A stretch of 64,000 bases of DNA from Haloferax elongans ATCC BAA-1513. Its GTDB lineage: Archaea > Halobacteriota > Halobacteria > Halobacteriales > Haloferacaceae. Position 1 is the first letter of the stretch, and the number at the start of each line of letters is the position of its first letter. A program made the translations under genes and the position numbers. Under the pieces are notes generated by a model. The model made no database searches and was not told the DNA's origin. It saw only the letters and a list, made by a program, of their open reading frames with translations. This document shows positions 45,434 to 54,534 of the stretch, piece by piece. The stretch spans positions 507,103 through 571,102 of the forward strand of contig NZ_AOLK01000011.1 in the NCBI RefSeq assembly GCF_000336755.1, read 5' to 3'.

Positions 45434-48304
45434 TCAGGGAGTCGTCACTGAGAGCGTGCTCTCTTCGAACAGTGTCGTAAACAGCTTTCGCTGGACGGTT
45501 CGGGCGTGTTTGTAAAACGCCGGTGGCGAAACCCCGAGTGTGTCCGCAACTTCCTCACCGCTATTTTCACGTGGCGATTCGAAGTACCCGCTGTAGTAGG
45601 CTGTTTGAATGACCTCTAACTGCCGGTCGGTCAGTTTTTCCAAAAACCGCGCGTAGAGGTCGTGTTCCATCGACTGGTCGAGTGACTGCTTCGCGCGCAG
45701 TTCCACGGACGTGAACGTCTCTTCGACGAGTTGTGTAATCGTTCGAACGTCGATACTCGTCGGGATGTCGATGACGAGAACCGTCGTCGTCGGGTCGGCA
45801 GTTGCCTCCTGGAAGACGACACCGTGGTCTGCGAGTTCGAGGGCGAAAAACGGCTGTGTGAGGCGCAAACGGAGGACTCCCTCGGTCCCATCTGCACTGA
45901 TTTGCTGTACGTCGTCGATTGCGACCAACTGTGATGCCGTTTCGGCCACCTCGTCGATAGGGGCATCAGCAACCGTCACGAACACGTAGCTCCCCTCCGA
46001 CGATTGCTGGACGCCGCCTTGGTACGATAGCGTACACGCTGCCTCCTGTGCAAGACGAGTGAGGACGAACGTTGGGTCAGTGATGGCGAACTCGACGCGC
46101 GTCATGGATGTCGTCAGAAGTGCGTTCTTTCGCTCGATTGCACTGAGTGCAGATGCAATCGTTTCTCCGAGTTCTGCGAGGACCGACTTACCAGTGTCAC
46201 CGAATGCCTCCTGGGTCGGTGCGTACACCGTCAGTACCCCGTGAGTGAGGTCATTGTAGACGAGCGGGATACTCAGTACAGAGAGGTAATCCCGAGCGAG
46301 AGCGTCCTTGCGCCATGGTTCGTCTCGGAGGCCGGATGCGACGTTGCTCACCATCGTTATCTCCCGACTCGCTGCTGTCTTGCTGGCAGGTTCCGTCGCT
46401 GATTTGGTCATGGTGAACGTCTGACTGTCCAGATATCCTCTTTCACTGCCTGCCCATGCCTGTGGCTCCACGGTGTTTGTCGTTGAATCGACCGTTCCAA
46501 CCCACGCGAACCGAAACCTATCGTCCGCGGTCAACAACTCACAGACGGTGTGATAAATCTCGTCTCGCGTTTCAGCCTGAACGAGTGCTTGGTCTATCTC
46601 TCGAATCGTCTCGTTGATTCGATTCAGTTCCGTGAGTTGCTTGTTCTGTCGCTGTAACGTCCGGTCTTGCTCACGGAGCCTCGATTCTCGGGTGACTCGG
46701 TCGAGGGCTGCCTCGGCTGTCGCTGCCAGGAGGTCCGCTAGTTCCCGAGTCACCGCTTCGAACGCGCCGACTTGTTCTGCCCCCGCGACGAACACACCGT
46801 GGTTTCCGAGGGGAATGTAAATCGCACTGCGAATATCTGTTGCCTCGTTTGCGAGACGGCTCGCTTCGTGGACGTCGTCGTACAGCAGTTCTGTCCCTTC
46901 GACGAAGCTGTAGCTCGGGAGGCTCTTACCGTCGGCACGGGCCGTTGGAAGTGGTCCGTTCAGTTCCCGCATCGCCCGCGAGTTCGCAACAGGCCGAAGG
47001 GCGTTCGTTTCTGCGTCGAAGAGGTAGACTGCACTCGCGTTTAGATTCAGCACACTTGCTGTGTCGTCGACGATTTGCTGTGCGATTTCTTGGTGTGTCT
47101 CGGCATACAGGAAGTCACGAGTCGTCTCGTGGAGGGTTGCGAGCGCCTCTTCGCGTCGTTTTCGTTTGGTAATGTCCCGACAGCTAATGAGCAGCGTCCC
47201 GTCTTGAATCGACACTTCGCGGACGTTGACTAAGAGCGTGTGTTCACGACCTGCCTTGTCGGTTGCCGTACACTCGATGTTTTTGAGGACGCCTTTGTCC
47301 GCAAGTTCGTCGCGGTCGAACAGGTCTTCACCGAGCAGTTCGTCGATAGTCCCCAGTTCGCGAATCTCTCTAGCCGTGTATCCAAATATGAAGTGCACGT
47401 TGGGGCAGACGTAGGTATACTCCCCAGATTCGTCCGTAATCAGGACCGTATCGGTCATGTTGTTCAGCGTGACCCGGTGGAGTTCCTCTGATTGTCGCAG
47501 GTCTCGTTCTAACTCGACTCGCTCAGTGATATCCACGCCTTCGACGACAATCGAAACGAGTTCGCCTTGTTCGTTCTCGACAGGGCGTACTGAGAGGTCG
47601 AAGACGCGGGGGTCGTCGAGATGCGGCGGTTGTGGGACGACGACATTTCCGAACGTACCGTCGAGCGCTCTCTCGGTGATTTGTCGTACTTCGGCCTGCG
47701 TCGTCTCGTCGTGTGTCCACCACGGAAGCGACCAGAAGGACTCGCCGACGAGCAGCTCGATATCCTCGTCGACCATCTCCTGTGCCGTCTGATTCACGCG
47801 AGCGAGTGAGCCGTCTGGGTCGAGAACCCACGTCGCCGTTCGCGAATCGTTGAAAATCGCGTCGAACTGTCGCGCCCGGTCACGCTGCGTCGACGCACGT
47901 CGTGCAGACCGAACTGCACGTTCTGTGCGGGTCAGCAACGCTTCGACCGCCGCTTCCATCGACCCAGACACGGGAACGTAATCAGTGACTCCTGCCCCAA
48001 TCGCTTCGCTTGCAATCGTCTCGCTTCCAGACGCGGTACCGATAATCACCGGGAGTGCGGCCGTCTCAGTCCGGACTTCTTTGAGTAGGTCTACTCCCGT
48101 GGTCTCTTCGAGCGCGTACCCACTGACGAGACAGTCTATCGGCTGGGTCTGGAAGTGTTCGAGCGCCTCACTTTTGTCACGCACGCGCGCCACTGTTGCA
48201 GCCGTCTCTGATTCGAGTCTGCTTTCGAACTGGTCGAGCCACTCGCCCGTCCCGGCGAGCAAGACGGTTGCTGAATCGAGGATACTATCGGAACCGGCCA
48301 TCAT
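45434..48304 (-). CDS. Bat-type multi-domain regulator (pseudo-receiver, PAS, GAF, HTH-10)
   Basis: 956 residues. An N-terminal receiver-like domain (1-~125) where the expected phospho-accepting Asp region reads DCLVSGYALE, i.e. Gly replaces Asp. Two PAS domains follow (about 145-270 and 275-385, each ending ITER/ITKR). Two GAF-like domains (about 395-530 and 580-720) are separated by a coiled coil. The C-terminal bacterio-opsin-activator HTH is LTDRQLEVIQTAYYSGYFES...EEVADTLGVSPPAF. Such proteins act as one-component sensors and transcription activators in haloarchaea. The target genes are unknown. Starts at either of two adjacent ATGs. Confidence 0.9.
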   Translation of the reverse strand: MMAGSDSILDSATVLLAGTGEWLDQFESRLESETAATVARVRDKSEALEHFQTQPIDCLVSGYALEETTGVDLLKEVRTETAALPVIIGTASGSETIASEAIGAGVTDYVPVSGSMEAAVEALLTRTERAVRSARRASTQRDRARQFDAIFNDSRTATWVLDPDGSLARVNQTAQEMVDEDIELLVGESFWSLPWWTHDETTQAEVRQITERALDGTFGNVVVPQPPHLDDPRVFDLSVRPVENEQGELVSIVVEGVDITERVELERDLRQSEELHRVTLNNMTDTVLITDESGEYTYVCPNVHFIFGYTAREIRELGTIDELLGEDLFDRDELADKGVLKNIECTATDKAGREHTLLVNVREVSIQDGTLLISCRDITKRKRREEALATLHETTRDFLYAETHQEIAQQIVDDTASVLNLNASAVYLFDAETNALRPVANSRAMRELNGPLPTARADGKSLPSYSFVEGTELLYDDVHEASRLANEATDIRSAIYIPLGNHGVFVAGAEQVGAFEAVTRELADLLAATAEAALDRVTRESRLREQDRTLQRQNKQLTELNRINETIREIDQALVQAETRDEIYHTVCELLTADDRFRFAWVGTVDSTTNTVEPQAWAGSERGYLDSQTFTMTKSATEPASKTAASREITMVSNVASGLRDEPWRKDALARDYLSVLSIPLVYNDLTHGVLTVYAPTQEAFGDTGKSVLAELGETIASALSAIERKNALLTTSMTRVEFAITDPTFVLTRLAQEAACTLSYQGGVQQSSEGSYVFVTVADAPIDEVAETASQLVAIDDVQQISADGTEGVLRLRLTQPFFALELADHGVVFQEATADPTTTVLVIDIPTSIDVRTITQLVEETFTSVELRAKQSLDQSMEHDLYARFLEKLTDRQLEVIQTAYYSGYFESPRENSGEEVADTLGVSPPAFYKHARTVQRKLFTTLFEESTLSVTTP

Positions 48305-48473
48305 CCTCGAACTTGATTTGGAGTGGGCAGTCTCTCGGTCATTGGTCGTTAGTAACCAAACCAGCGAGAACTATGGCTGTTTGGTGCTCAACCCCTCCGC
48401 GAAGAGACCGCCCACTCGACTCGCCCGGTGGGTGCCGGTATCTAATCGATACGTGAACTATCTGACTCTCTGT

Positions 48474-48505
48474 TCTCACACCGCCGTCACCGCAAGCGTC
48501 ACGTC
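48474..48505. repeat. Left copy of a perfect 32-bp direct repeat (island boundary)
   Basis: Identical to 52838-52869, which encodes the last nine codons and stop of the final pilus-operon gene. Here, read on the minus strand, it encodes the same VTLAVTAV plus stop but is attached to no gene. It lies just downstream of the Tat-lipoprotein gene. Confidence 0.9.
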
Positions 48506-48519
48506 GACCTTTTCCACAG

Positions 48520-49539
48520 TTACCGTCTCGAAAGAGAGGCGCGGTACCACGTCCCCGAAAACGACATCACTGCACCGTTCAGCGAGACGTATCCCGACTG
48601 CTCGGTCGGAATGTTGTCGGTCATCCCGAGTCGGTCGGTAATCGTCGTCAGTTCGTCAGACATCGAACCGCGCTCTTTGTATAGTCGCCCTGAGCCGATG
48701 TCAGTCGCCGTTTCGAGAATGGAAATCACACCGTCAGTGCTGTTGTCTGCGTCGAAGGTCGCGTCCACAACCGTCGAATCGACGTACGATTCCAGTTCTG
48801 CCTGTGAGGACGCAACTGGTTCGACCTCGAAGGTATAGCGGGTGAGTTGGACGGGACCACGTTCGGCGCGGGGGACAAAGTAGGCGTCACCCTGGTTCAG
48901 GTAGTCGAACGGTGCCGAGGGAACGAGTTCGCTCGCGTCGGGGTCCATCTGGTGGTGAAAAGTCGGGCCTCGACCGCCGAGTGGGCGCTCGTCGACATCG
49001 ACAGCACCCGTGTGTCCCCAGACCGGTTCGAGAGCACGCTCGACGAGGAGTTGGTCCGTCTCAGAGAGCGAAGAAGGAGGTTCGGTAACGACAGTGTCTG
49101 ACGAAGTCGGCGTTTCATCGACGAGGTCGAGATAAAACACCCACCGGGTCTCCGTGCTCTCAGTCCGTCCAGTCTCTGTCACCGAATAGTACGTCCCATC
49201 TCGTTCGATAAACTGCGGTTCCGGGTGCGTCGTCGTCCCGAACGAGCGGTCGTAGGCGAGTTGCCACTCGACGACATCGACGGTTTTCTCCTCGATGAGT
49301 GTGGCGACGATTTTGCGTTTATATGAGGCCGGATAGTCAATTGAAAAATGCGACGTGATTTGTGTTGGGTCCGCTTCGATAAAGGAATTCGTGAGTTCAG
49401 CCAGTGACTCACCAACTGGAAACGTACTGAACAGGAATTTCGTGCGGCGAACTGAGCCGAGGCATCCCGCAATCCCACCGATTCCGGATGCGATAGCGGC
49501 TTTTGACAGAAGACCGCGGCGGGTGAGATAATTAGTCAC
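48520..49539 (-). CDS. Tat-exported lipoprotein of unknown function
   Basis: 339 residues. Tat motif TRRGLLSKAAIASGIGG and lipobox IAGC (about residues 22-25). The mature protein has no domain I recognise. It contains KFLFSTFPVGESLAEL and TRWVFYLDLVDETP, and ends with YVSLNGAVMSFSGTWYRA. GC content is nearer the host than the genes to its right. It sits directly inside the left repeat of the island, so it may be cargo. Confidence 0.75.
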   Translation of the reverse strand: MTNYLTRRGLLSKAAIASGIGGIAGCLGSVRRTKFLFSTFPVGESLAELTNSFIEADPTQITSHFSIDYPASYKRKIVATLIEEKTVDVVEWQLAYDRSFGTTTHPEPQFIERDGTYYSVTETGRTESTETRWVFYLDLVDETPTSSDTVVTEPPSSLSETDQLLVERALEPVWGHTGAVDVDERPLGGRGPTFHHQMDPDASELVPSAPFDYLNQGDAYFVPRAERGPVQLTRYTFEVEPVASSQAELESYVDSTVVDATFDADNSTDGVISILETATDIGSGRLYKERGSMSDELTTITDRLGMTDNIPTEQSGYVSLNGAVMSFSGTWYRASLSRR

Positions 49540-49960
49540 TGTAGTAACATTTTGGGCCGGATGATGGCATGAATGTTGTGACTGACGAGGGGTTCCTGTT
49601 TCCCAGAAAACATTTCATCGGGCGAATGTCAGGATACGGGTGGAGAACCGGCGGTCGCCAAGGACGAAGCGTCTCCCTCCCGCGCACAATCCAATCAAAT
49701 CACTCTATCAAGACCATTCAAGATAGTTCTCAATTCTGATTGGTTCATCATTGGGTGAAAAATCCCCGAATGATGCAACTTCTTCACACTGTCAAATATG
49801 AACCACAACATACAAAATATAGTAAATAACTGGTTGCTTGAGTTATGGCAAAGAGCTGATTTTGAAGTCATTGAACGGGGTTGCGGATCAAGTTTGACCA
49901 ACTGACGCCTGGTTAGTTTGCTAAGAGCTAGAGGAGTAGGAGCTAGCCATCCTTCCGTAA
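49540..49960. other. AT-rich stretch without a supported gene
   Basis: About 420 bp in the island between the lipoprotein and the small membrane protein genes. One 68-codon frame (49695-49901, minus) has no features of a real protein. Confidence 0.5.
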
Positions 49961-50152
49961 TTAATAGTTGAAGAACATATGTGAACTAATTAAAAATAGA
50001 AGAACAGAAATGACATATCTGGTGAATCTAACTAGACCGGCAGTAGGTTCAGGATTTTTAGCACCACTCAATCTCCACCTAGCGAACTTTTCTGGGTAAA
50101 TAAACATCAATACGGCTACCAACATAAAAACCGCCCCAAATATGCTTGCCAT
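49961..50152 (-). CDS. Small two-helix membrane protein
   Basis: 63 residues: a first membrane helix at the N-terminus (FGAVFMLVAVLMFIY), a basic loop PEKFARWRLSGAKNPEPTAG, then a second helix (VISVLLFLISSHMFF). The loop pattern (W..., KNPEPS/T, R) resembles the small DUF6199-type proteins, from memory. Very AT-rich. Divergent from the next gene. Confidence 0.6.
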   Translation of the reverse strand: MASIFGAVFMLVAVLMFIYPEKFARWRLSGAKNPEPTAGLVRFTRYVISVLLFLISSHMFFNY

Positions 50153-50269
50153 ACAGAGGGGTTGGGGAGGAGGGAGGAAAATACTTTGAGTATAATTCCG
50201 CCATCATATTGGTGTAATAACCCGACAGAACGTCTTTTCACACATTATTTTAAAGGTGTCATCTGGCCA

Positions 50270-50281
50270 TCAATTATATAT
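50270..50281 (+). promoter_or_regulatory. TATA box of the island two-gene unit
   Basis: AATTATATATTGG, centred about 26 nt before the ATG at 50303, as expected for a leaderless haloarchaeal transcript. It decides the start of the downstream gene. Confidence 0.5.
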
Positions 50282-50302
50282 TGGTCCGGTACTACAACCC
50301 AA

Positions 50303-50971
50303 ATGCGTATGGTTAGAAATAGAGAAAGTAAAAATATTAAACACGAAGGTCAAGACGATGAACAGTCAATAATTAGACGTAGAAGGTTTATTCAAGGTGC
50401 CAGCGCTGCAGTAGGAGTGAGTGCAATTGGAAAATATGGTATTGAGAAGGTGTCTGCAAAAGGATCACGTAAGTACGTCGGAGTCTCATACGATACTAGA
50501 ACACATATCACACAACGGAAATGTACTGCAGATCTCAATTACAAATCCGATGGTCAATTGAGTGGGATATTGAAAATTGCAGGTTATAATATTCCTGTAG
50601 GGAATGATGGAGAGGTAGAACCAAACTCCAACGACAATATGTGGTCCTACTGGGTAGAAAAAGACGGGAAAAAGTTCGAACAGGACGGACAAAAACTTCA
50701 AATTAGACTCCATTTCGACGGTGATCGAATGGTAGGATGGATGACTCGTCCTTCACAAGAGTTCGCAAAACTCAGCTTCTCAATGAACGCTGTAGATAAT
50801 GGTGCAACTATGGATAAGGTAGAGAAAGCCCTTAATCCAAAGGACCTTTCTAAATTTGATAAAAACCCAAATATACCTAAAAAAGGAATCCCAAAAGAAA
50901 CCTCAATGCTAAATATGAAAATGAAGCCTGAAAAATCAAATACTTATCTTAAAAAGAAAGGTGAAAAATAA
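50303..50971 (+). CDS. Tat-exported protein of unknown function (AT-rich island gene)
   Basis: 222 residues from the ATG at 50303, with a second ATG two codons later. The twin-arginine motif IRRRRFIQGASAAVGVSAI is at about residues 25-43, with a likely cleavage near KVSA. The mature part is Lys/Asn rich with two Cys-free beta-like stretches and a basic, Pro-containing C-terminus ending KKKGEK. That high Lys content is unlike the acidic neighbours and suggests recent acquisition. Its stop overlaps the next ATG by one base. Confidence 0.65.
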   Translation: MRMVRNRESKNIKHEGQDDEQSIIRRRRFIQGASAAVGVSAIGKYGIEKVSAKGSRKYVGVSYDTRTHITQRKCTADLNYKSDGQLSGILKIAGYNIPVGNDGEVEPNSNDNMWSYWVEKDGKKFEQDGQKLQIRLHFDGDRMVGWMTRPSQEFAKLSFSMNAVDNGATMDKVEKALNPKDLSKFDKNPNIPKKGIPKETSMLNMKMKPEKSNTYLKKKGEK

Positions 50972-51741
50972 TGGCAGACAAAGATATCACAGTAGTCTCT
51001 GAGTTTCCTGATAGTGGTAGTGAGTCAATCGACACTGGTTCCGACGGTTGCATCCAAGATATTGAGCAAACAACTAAATGGGAATACGCGGCAGCAATCT
51101 CCGTTGAAGGAGACCGGGATGAGATCTATGTTGGAGATAGCGGTTATGTGGATATTCACATTCATGATATGTTCCCAAAACGTCCTTCAAACCTTTTAGG
51201 AGGTTGTTCGTTCTCGACTGGGGGAATCCCATTAGAACCCTCACCAGATTCAGTAACTTATACAATATCTGCTGGTGATGAAAGAATCAATCTCGCTGAA
51301 CCGGTTCCGTGGCCAAACGACGGAGATCCAGATAACAACTATGCCGACTTAGCAGCACTCGCATTGGCTGTCGGTAGTGCGTCTGCACCTCCATGGGGTG
51401 CTCTCACTGCAACTGGTATCGGTGTTTTGCTTACCGGCGACAGGCCGGACCCAATTGAGTTCTCCCGTCCCCAGGGCTCTAAAGAAACGTACATGTGGGA
51501 GTACCTTCTAGATGGTACCTCAGGCCTGGATGGACTCCCAAATACTCGGGAGGAGACAGGCGGTGTCAAAGCTAGTATACAGAATGAAAGCCTTGGATCT
51601 GGTGAGTACACGGATATCTCTGTAGACACAGCCTTCACATTCCGAATTCCGTCTTTAGGGGGCTATTGTCCTTGTGAAGACTTTGTCTTAGTTAATGAGA
51701 CTGCTGAGACTTCGTTCTTAGAGCTAGTTGAAGGCGAATAG
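50971..51741 (+). CDS. Acidic protein of unknown function, partner of the preceding gene
   Basis: 256 residues, TAATG overlap with the Tat protein gene, so co-translated. No signal peptide is seen. A central small-residue, Ala-rich hydrophobic stretch (LAALALAVGSASAPPWGALT, about residues 127-146) could be one membrane helix. Cys occur near both ends (GCIQ, GGCSF, YCPCED). No known family. Less AT-rich than its partner. The adjacency of an exported protein and an unexported or membrane partner could be a paired system, but nothing in the sequence proves it. Confidence 0.65.
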   Translation: MADKDITVVSEFPDSGSESIDTGSDGCIQDIEQTTKWEYAAAISVEGDRDEIYVGDSGYVDIHIHDMFPKRPSNLLGGCSFSTGGIPLEPSPDSVTYTISAGDERINLAEPVPWPNDGDPDNNYADLAALALAVGSASAPPWGALTATGIGVLLTGDRPDPIEFSRPQGSKETYMWEYLLDGTSGLDGLPNTREETGGVKASIQNESLGSGEYTDISVDTAFTFRIPSLGGYCPCEDFVLVNETAETSFLELVEGE

Positions 51742-52321
51742 GTTCGAAAATAAATAGTTATTTATTTCATTTCCAAATTTAGCGGACTGAAAGCTGGTGT
51801 ATGACACTGTACGCACGCGATTAGGGACAACCCCAGCTCAGATCAGTTGTTGTATCCTACTCTCCGTCTGTCGCTGGTTTGACCTACTTTGGCAGATGGC
51901 GCCAGCGTGAGAAATCATCGCCCGACGCAGCTTATGATGACATGTCTCTGAGCTGTGTCACACTACCATCCCCTTTGCAACCCGTAGACTCTGTTTAGGT
52001 TCTCTTGCGCTTAGTGTAGTCGCTGTCGCTATTCACCCACCCCGCCGATTGACGTGAGAGTGTCCTACACGAACTCATCAATCTTGAGGTCAAATCCCTC
52101 TCTTTCGACTTTTCAGGATGTTAATTCGGTAGTTTTGCTAAATATTTGTAGTGAAAATCGGATTCCGAATTAACTGCCGTGACAAAAATCTAATCACACA
52201 GCGGGTATTCCTGAGGGTAGTAGATACCCGAATAGCCGTTAAATTCAGTAAAAGGATATTTGTAGTCTTTGTGCCCCTGAGTAGTGCGGGGCGCACCTTA
52301 ACGGTGGCCTCGCTGATTCTG
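51742..52321. other. Intergenic stretch in the island, no gene seen
   Basis: About 580 bp of mixed composition. The reading frames are short and broken, possibly decayed coding sequence. Its right end leads into the ArdC-like fragment. Confidence 0.5.
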
Positions 52322-52879
52322 ATGACAACGACAGAACCCACCCAGAGAGTGGTCTCGTTCGACAATCGCGAAACTCGTGATGACGAGATGCAGACCACGG
52401 CCGAAGAGTGGATTTCAGACCTCATTGCAGACACCGAAGACGCACACAACAGCGAGGCGTTCCAACAGTGGTTAGATATCCAGCGTCGCTTTCACGACTA
52501 CTCCACCCAAAATAGTCTCCTCATTGCCCTGCAGTGTCCCCACGCCACCCACGTTGCAGGATACAGAACGTGGCAAGACGAATTCGACAGGCAGGTCTCG
52601 AAAGGAAAGTCTGCAATCTGGATTTGGGCACCGATCACCGCAAAAACGTGTCCCGTCTGTGGCGAGACGAAATCCAGACACGACGACGAGTGTACAAGCG
52701 ACGGCGTTCCGTACGACGACTGGTCGACAGCGCTGCTCAGTTTCAAGTCAGTTCCCGTGTTTGATGTCTCGCAGACCGAAAGTGAGGCGTCGAGTACAAA
52801 ACCTCAGACGAGTACAATACGTCGTAGCCCACCTCACTCTCACACCGCCGTCACCGCAAGCGTCACGTCCGTCTCGTGA
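52322..52879 (+). pseudogene. Truncated ArdC-like (ssDNA-binding N-terminal domain) gene
   Basis: From the ATG at 52322. The recognisable part is EEWISDLIADTEDAHNSEAF, RRFHDYSTQNSLLIALQCPHAT, VAGYRTWQDEFDRQVSKG and IWIWAPITAKTCPVCG...PYDDW, ending near VPVFDVSQTE at about 52780. Full-length haloarchaeal relatives continue with a metallopeptidase-like domain, as I remember them. Here the frame soon runs into the 32-bp repeat and the antisense of the pilus-operon gene. ArdC-type proteins protect incoming plasmid DNA. The fragment is evidence of past plasmid or element DNA. Confidence 0.7.
52838..52869. repeat. Right copy of the 32-bp direct repeat, in the 3' end of the last pilus-operon gene
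   Basis: Identical over all 32 bp to 48474-48505. Contains the stop and last nine codons of the gene at 52840-53385. Confidence 0.9.
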
Positions 52880-53385
52880 CGCGGCGTCGACACCACGACA
52901 TCGACCGCCACAGCGACAACCGTCGTCTCCCCGGCGCGCTCCTGCACGACGACTCCGCGGTCGGCGACACAGGGACCGAAGGCTCGGTACGGACCGCTCG
53001 GACAGTTTCTGAGCGCCCATCCGCCAGCGGCGGAGTTGTTCGTCGTTACCGCCACCCCACCAGCACCTGTGTGGGCGCGTTCGATTCGCGCGAGGTCGGG
53101 GCCGAGTTCGTCCCTGAAGTCGGAGACGGCTGCCTGTCTCGCGCCCCAACTGTACCGCCCGGCGACGTGGGCAGTCGCGGCGTGAACCGCGTCCTCGGTC
53201 GCCGCCGAGATGTCCGAGAGTTCCGGTGCGTCAGCCGACCCGCCGTAGGCGAGTTGCGCGTGTGCGAAGACGAGCGCGAGGAGCGCGACGGCGACGACTG
53301 CGCCGGAGACCAAGACAAGTTGGCCGCGGTCTGCGGCGGTGGTGTCGCCGCCTCGCTTCAAACACGCTCGCCACCGACGACTCAC
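52840..53385 (-). CDS. Pilin-like protein 5 of the type IV pilus-like operon
   Basis: 181 residues from a GTG at 53385 that overlaps the upstream stop (GTGA); the longer frame from 53415 is less likely. A class III-type signal DRGQLVLVSGAVVAVALLAL has basic residues before a G|Q cleavage site and a hydrophobic helix. The ectodomain has a Cys pair (NCPSGPYRAFGPC). Its 3' end is the 32-bp repeat sequence. Last gene of the operon. Confidence 0.75.
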   Translation of the reverse strand: MSRRWRACLKRGGDTTAADRGQLVLVSGAVVAVALLALVFAHAQLAYGGSADAPELSDISAATEDAVHAATAHVAGRYSWGARQAAVSDFRDELGPDLARIERAHTGAGGVAVTTNNSAAGGWALRNCPSGPYRAFGPCVADRGVVVQERAGETTVVAVAVDVVVSTPRHETDVTLAVTAV

Positions 53386-53828
53386 GGGTACCACACCTCC
53401 AGCGTCGCCGTACACCGCGGGACGACGACCGACGCAGACCCGACTCGCGCGTCCGCCGGTGGTGGCGTTCCTGCCTCGCCAACGTCCGTCTGGATAGAGA
53501 CGAACGCACCCGGTGAGACTCCCGATTTGGCGACCGTTCGCAACTGCGCGACGCGAGCGTCGAAGTCGCTTTCAGACGCGCACGCAACCCCGAGGAGCGT
53601 TCCGGGACCGTCTGCTGGCGCTTCAGCGACGAGTGCGGCGGCATCACGCGCTTGCTCGGCGAGCGGTGTGGACGATTGGTCCAGTGTCGCGGTCGGGTAC
53701 TCGGGCGTCAGCGCGAAGCCCGCTGCGACGGTGAGCACGAGCAGCGTCGCAACCGCAGCCTCGATGACGGTCAGCGAGAGTTGGCCGCGACTCTCACCAC
53801 TCGGCGAACTGAAGCCACGCTCACGCAT
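53382..53828 (-). CDS. Pilin-like protein 4
   Basis: 148 residues. Prepilin-type N-terminus SRGQLSLTVIEAAVATLLVLTVAAGF, with Glu at the fifth/sixth position after the cleavage site as in many type IV pilins. A Cys pair (GVACASES, VVPRCTATLEVWY). Overlaps its neighbours by 8 bp upstream and 4 bp downstream. A minor pilin or pseudopilin of the system is likely. Confidence 0.77.
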   Translation of the reverse strand: MRERGFSSPSGESRGQLSLTVIEAAVATLLVLTVAAGFALTPEYPTATLDQSSTPLAEQARDAAALVAEAPADGPGTLLGVACASESDFDARVAQLRTVAKSGVSPGAFVSIQTDVGEAGTPPPADARVGSASVVVPRCTATLEVWYP

Positions 53829-54534
53829 CGACTGTCACCTCCACGCGAGTCGGCTGTCGCTCGATGATGGTTGCCGAGACAGTCACCTGCCCAGCCGGTG
53901 CTGGGCCAGTCGCTTCGACACCGACTGTTGGGTCGGCGTACGTCGAGACGTTCACTGTGTGGGTTCCTTCGACGCCGGTCGGTCTGTGGAGGACGACCCG
54001 GTCGTTGACGGTGACGGCCCGCACAGTGGTGCCGTTTGCTGGGTCGACGTCGATGTGAAGCTGGTCGGTCCGGCCGTCGAGACTCCCGCGACTGTCGTTG
54101 TCGATGGCGAACGAAATCTGGTCGGAACGCGTGCTGACGAGTCCGACGCCACGAGTGGCGGTCGTGCCTGTCGTGTTGTTGATGTCGCCGCGAGTTGCGA
54201 CCACGTCGTCGTCGACGACGACGCGGAAGTCGGTTCCTCGAAGTGCTGGAATCGCCGACGCGAGTTTCGATGCATTGGTTTGGTTGACTCGCTCCGCAGA
54301 GAGTGTCCCGTCTGCCATGGTCAGTGGCGAATCGGTGACGAGCGCCGACGCGGCACTCTCTGCGTGGCGCTGTTCGAGCGGGTTGCCAGTCGCGTCCACG
54401 AGCGCTTGGTCCGCCAGAACGACGCTCGTGGTCGTCACCGCGGTCAAGAGAACCAGCGCGATAGCGAGGCCAGCGAGCGTCGTCTGTCCCCGGCACGAAG
54501 TGGGCTGGCTCAGGTGGCGGTGCTCTCTACTCAT
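53821..54534 (-). CDS. Pilin-like protein 3
   Basis: 237 residues from the ATG at 54534. Signal segment CRGQTTLAGLAIALVLLTAVTTTSVVL with a G|Q cleavage site. The ectodomain is Thr/Asp rich and beta-like (VTVNDRVVLHRPTGVEGTHTV). Ends with IIERQPTRVEVTVDA. Overlaps both neighbours by 8 bp. Function within the pilus or secretion apparatus is inferred from the operon. Confidence 0.75.
   Translation of the reverse strand: MSREHRHLSQPTSCRGQTTLAGLAIALVLLTAVTTTSVVLADQALVDATGNPLEQRHAESAASALVTDSPLTMADGTLSAERVNQTNASKLASAIPALRGTDFRVVVDDDVVATRGDINNTTGTTATRGVGLVSTRSDQISFAIDNDSRGSLDGRTDQLHIDVDPANGTTVRAVTVNDRVVLHRPTGVEGTHTVNVSTYADPTVGVEATGPAPAGQVTVSATIIERQPTRVEVTVDA

Larger units (their letters stand above)
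48474..52869. mobile_element. 4.4-kb accessory island bounded by 32-bp direct repeats
   Basis: The repeats are placed as expected for attL/attR of an element integrated into the 3' end of the last pilus-operon gene, regenerating its end at the right junction and leaving the old end at the left. Contents: a Tat lipoprotein, a small membrane protein, a Tat-exported protein plus partner, and a truncated ArdC-like gene. The middle is clearly AT-richer than the flanks. No integrase or other recombinase is present, so the element is a remnant, was mobilised in trans, or arose by recombination between paralogous gene ends. Confidence 0.65.

Noticed and set aside
48474-52869. Integrase or transposase within the island
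   Set aside because: Both strands were checked for tyrosine recombinase and common transposase motifs; none seen.
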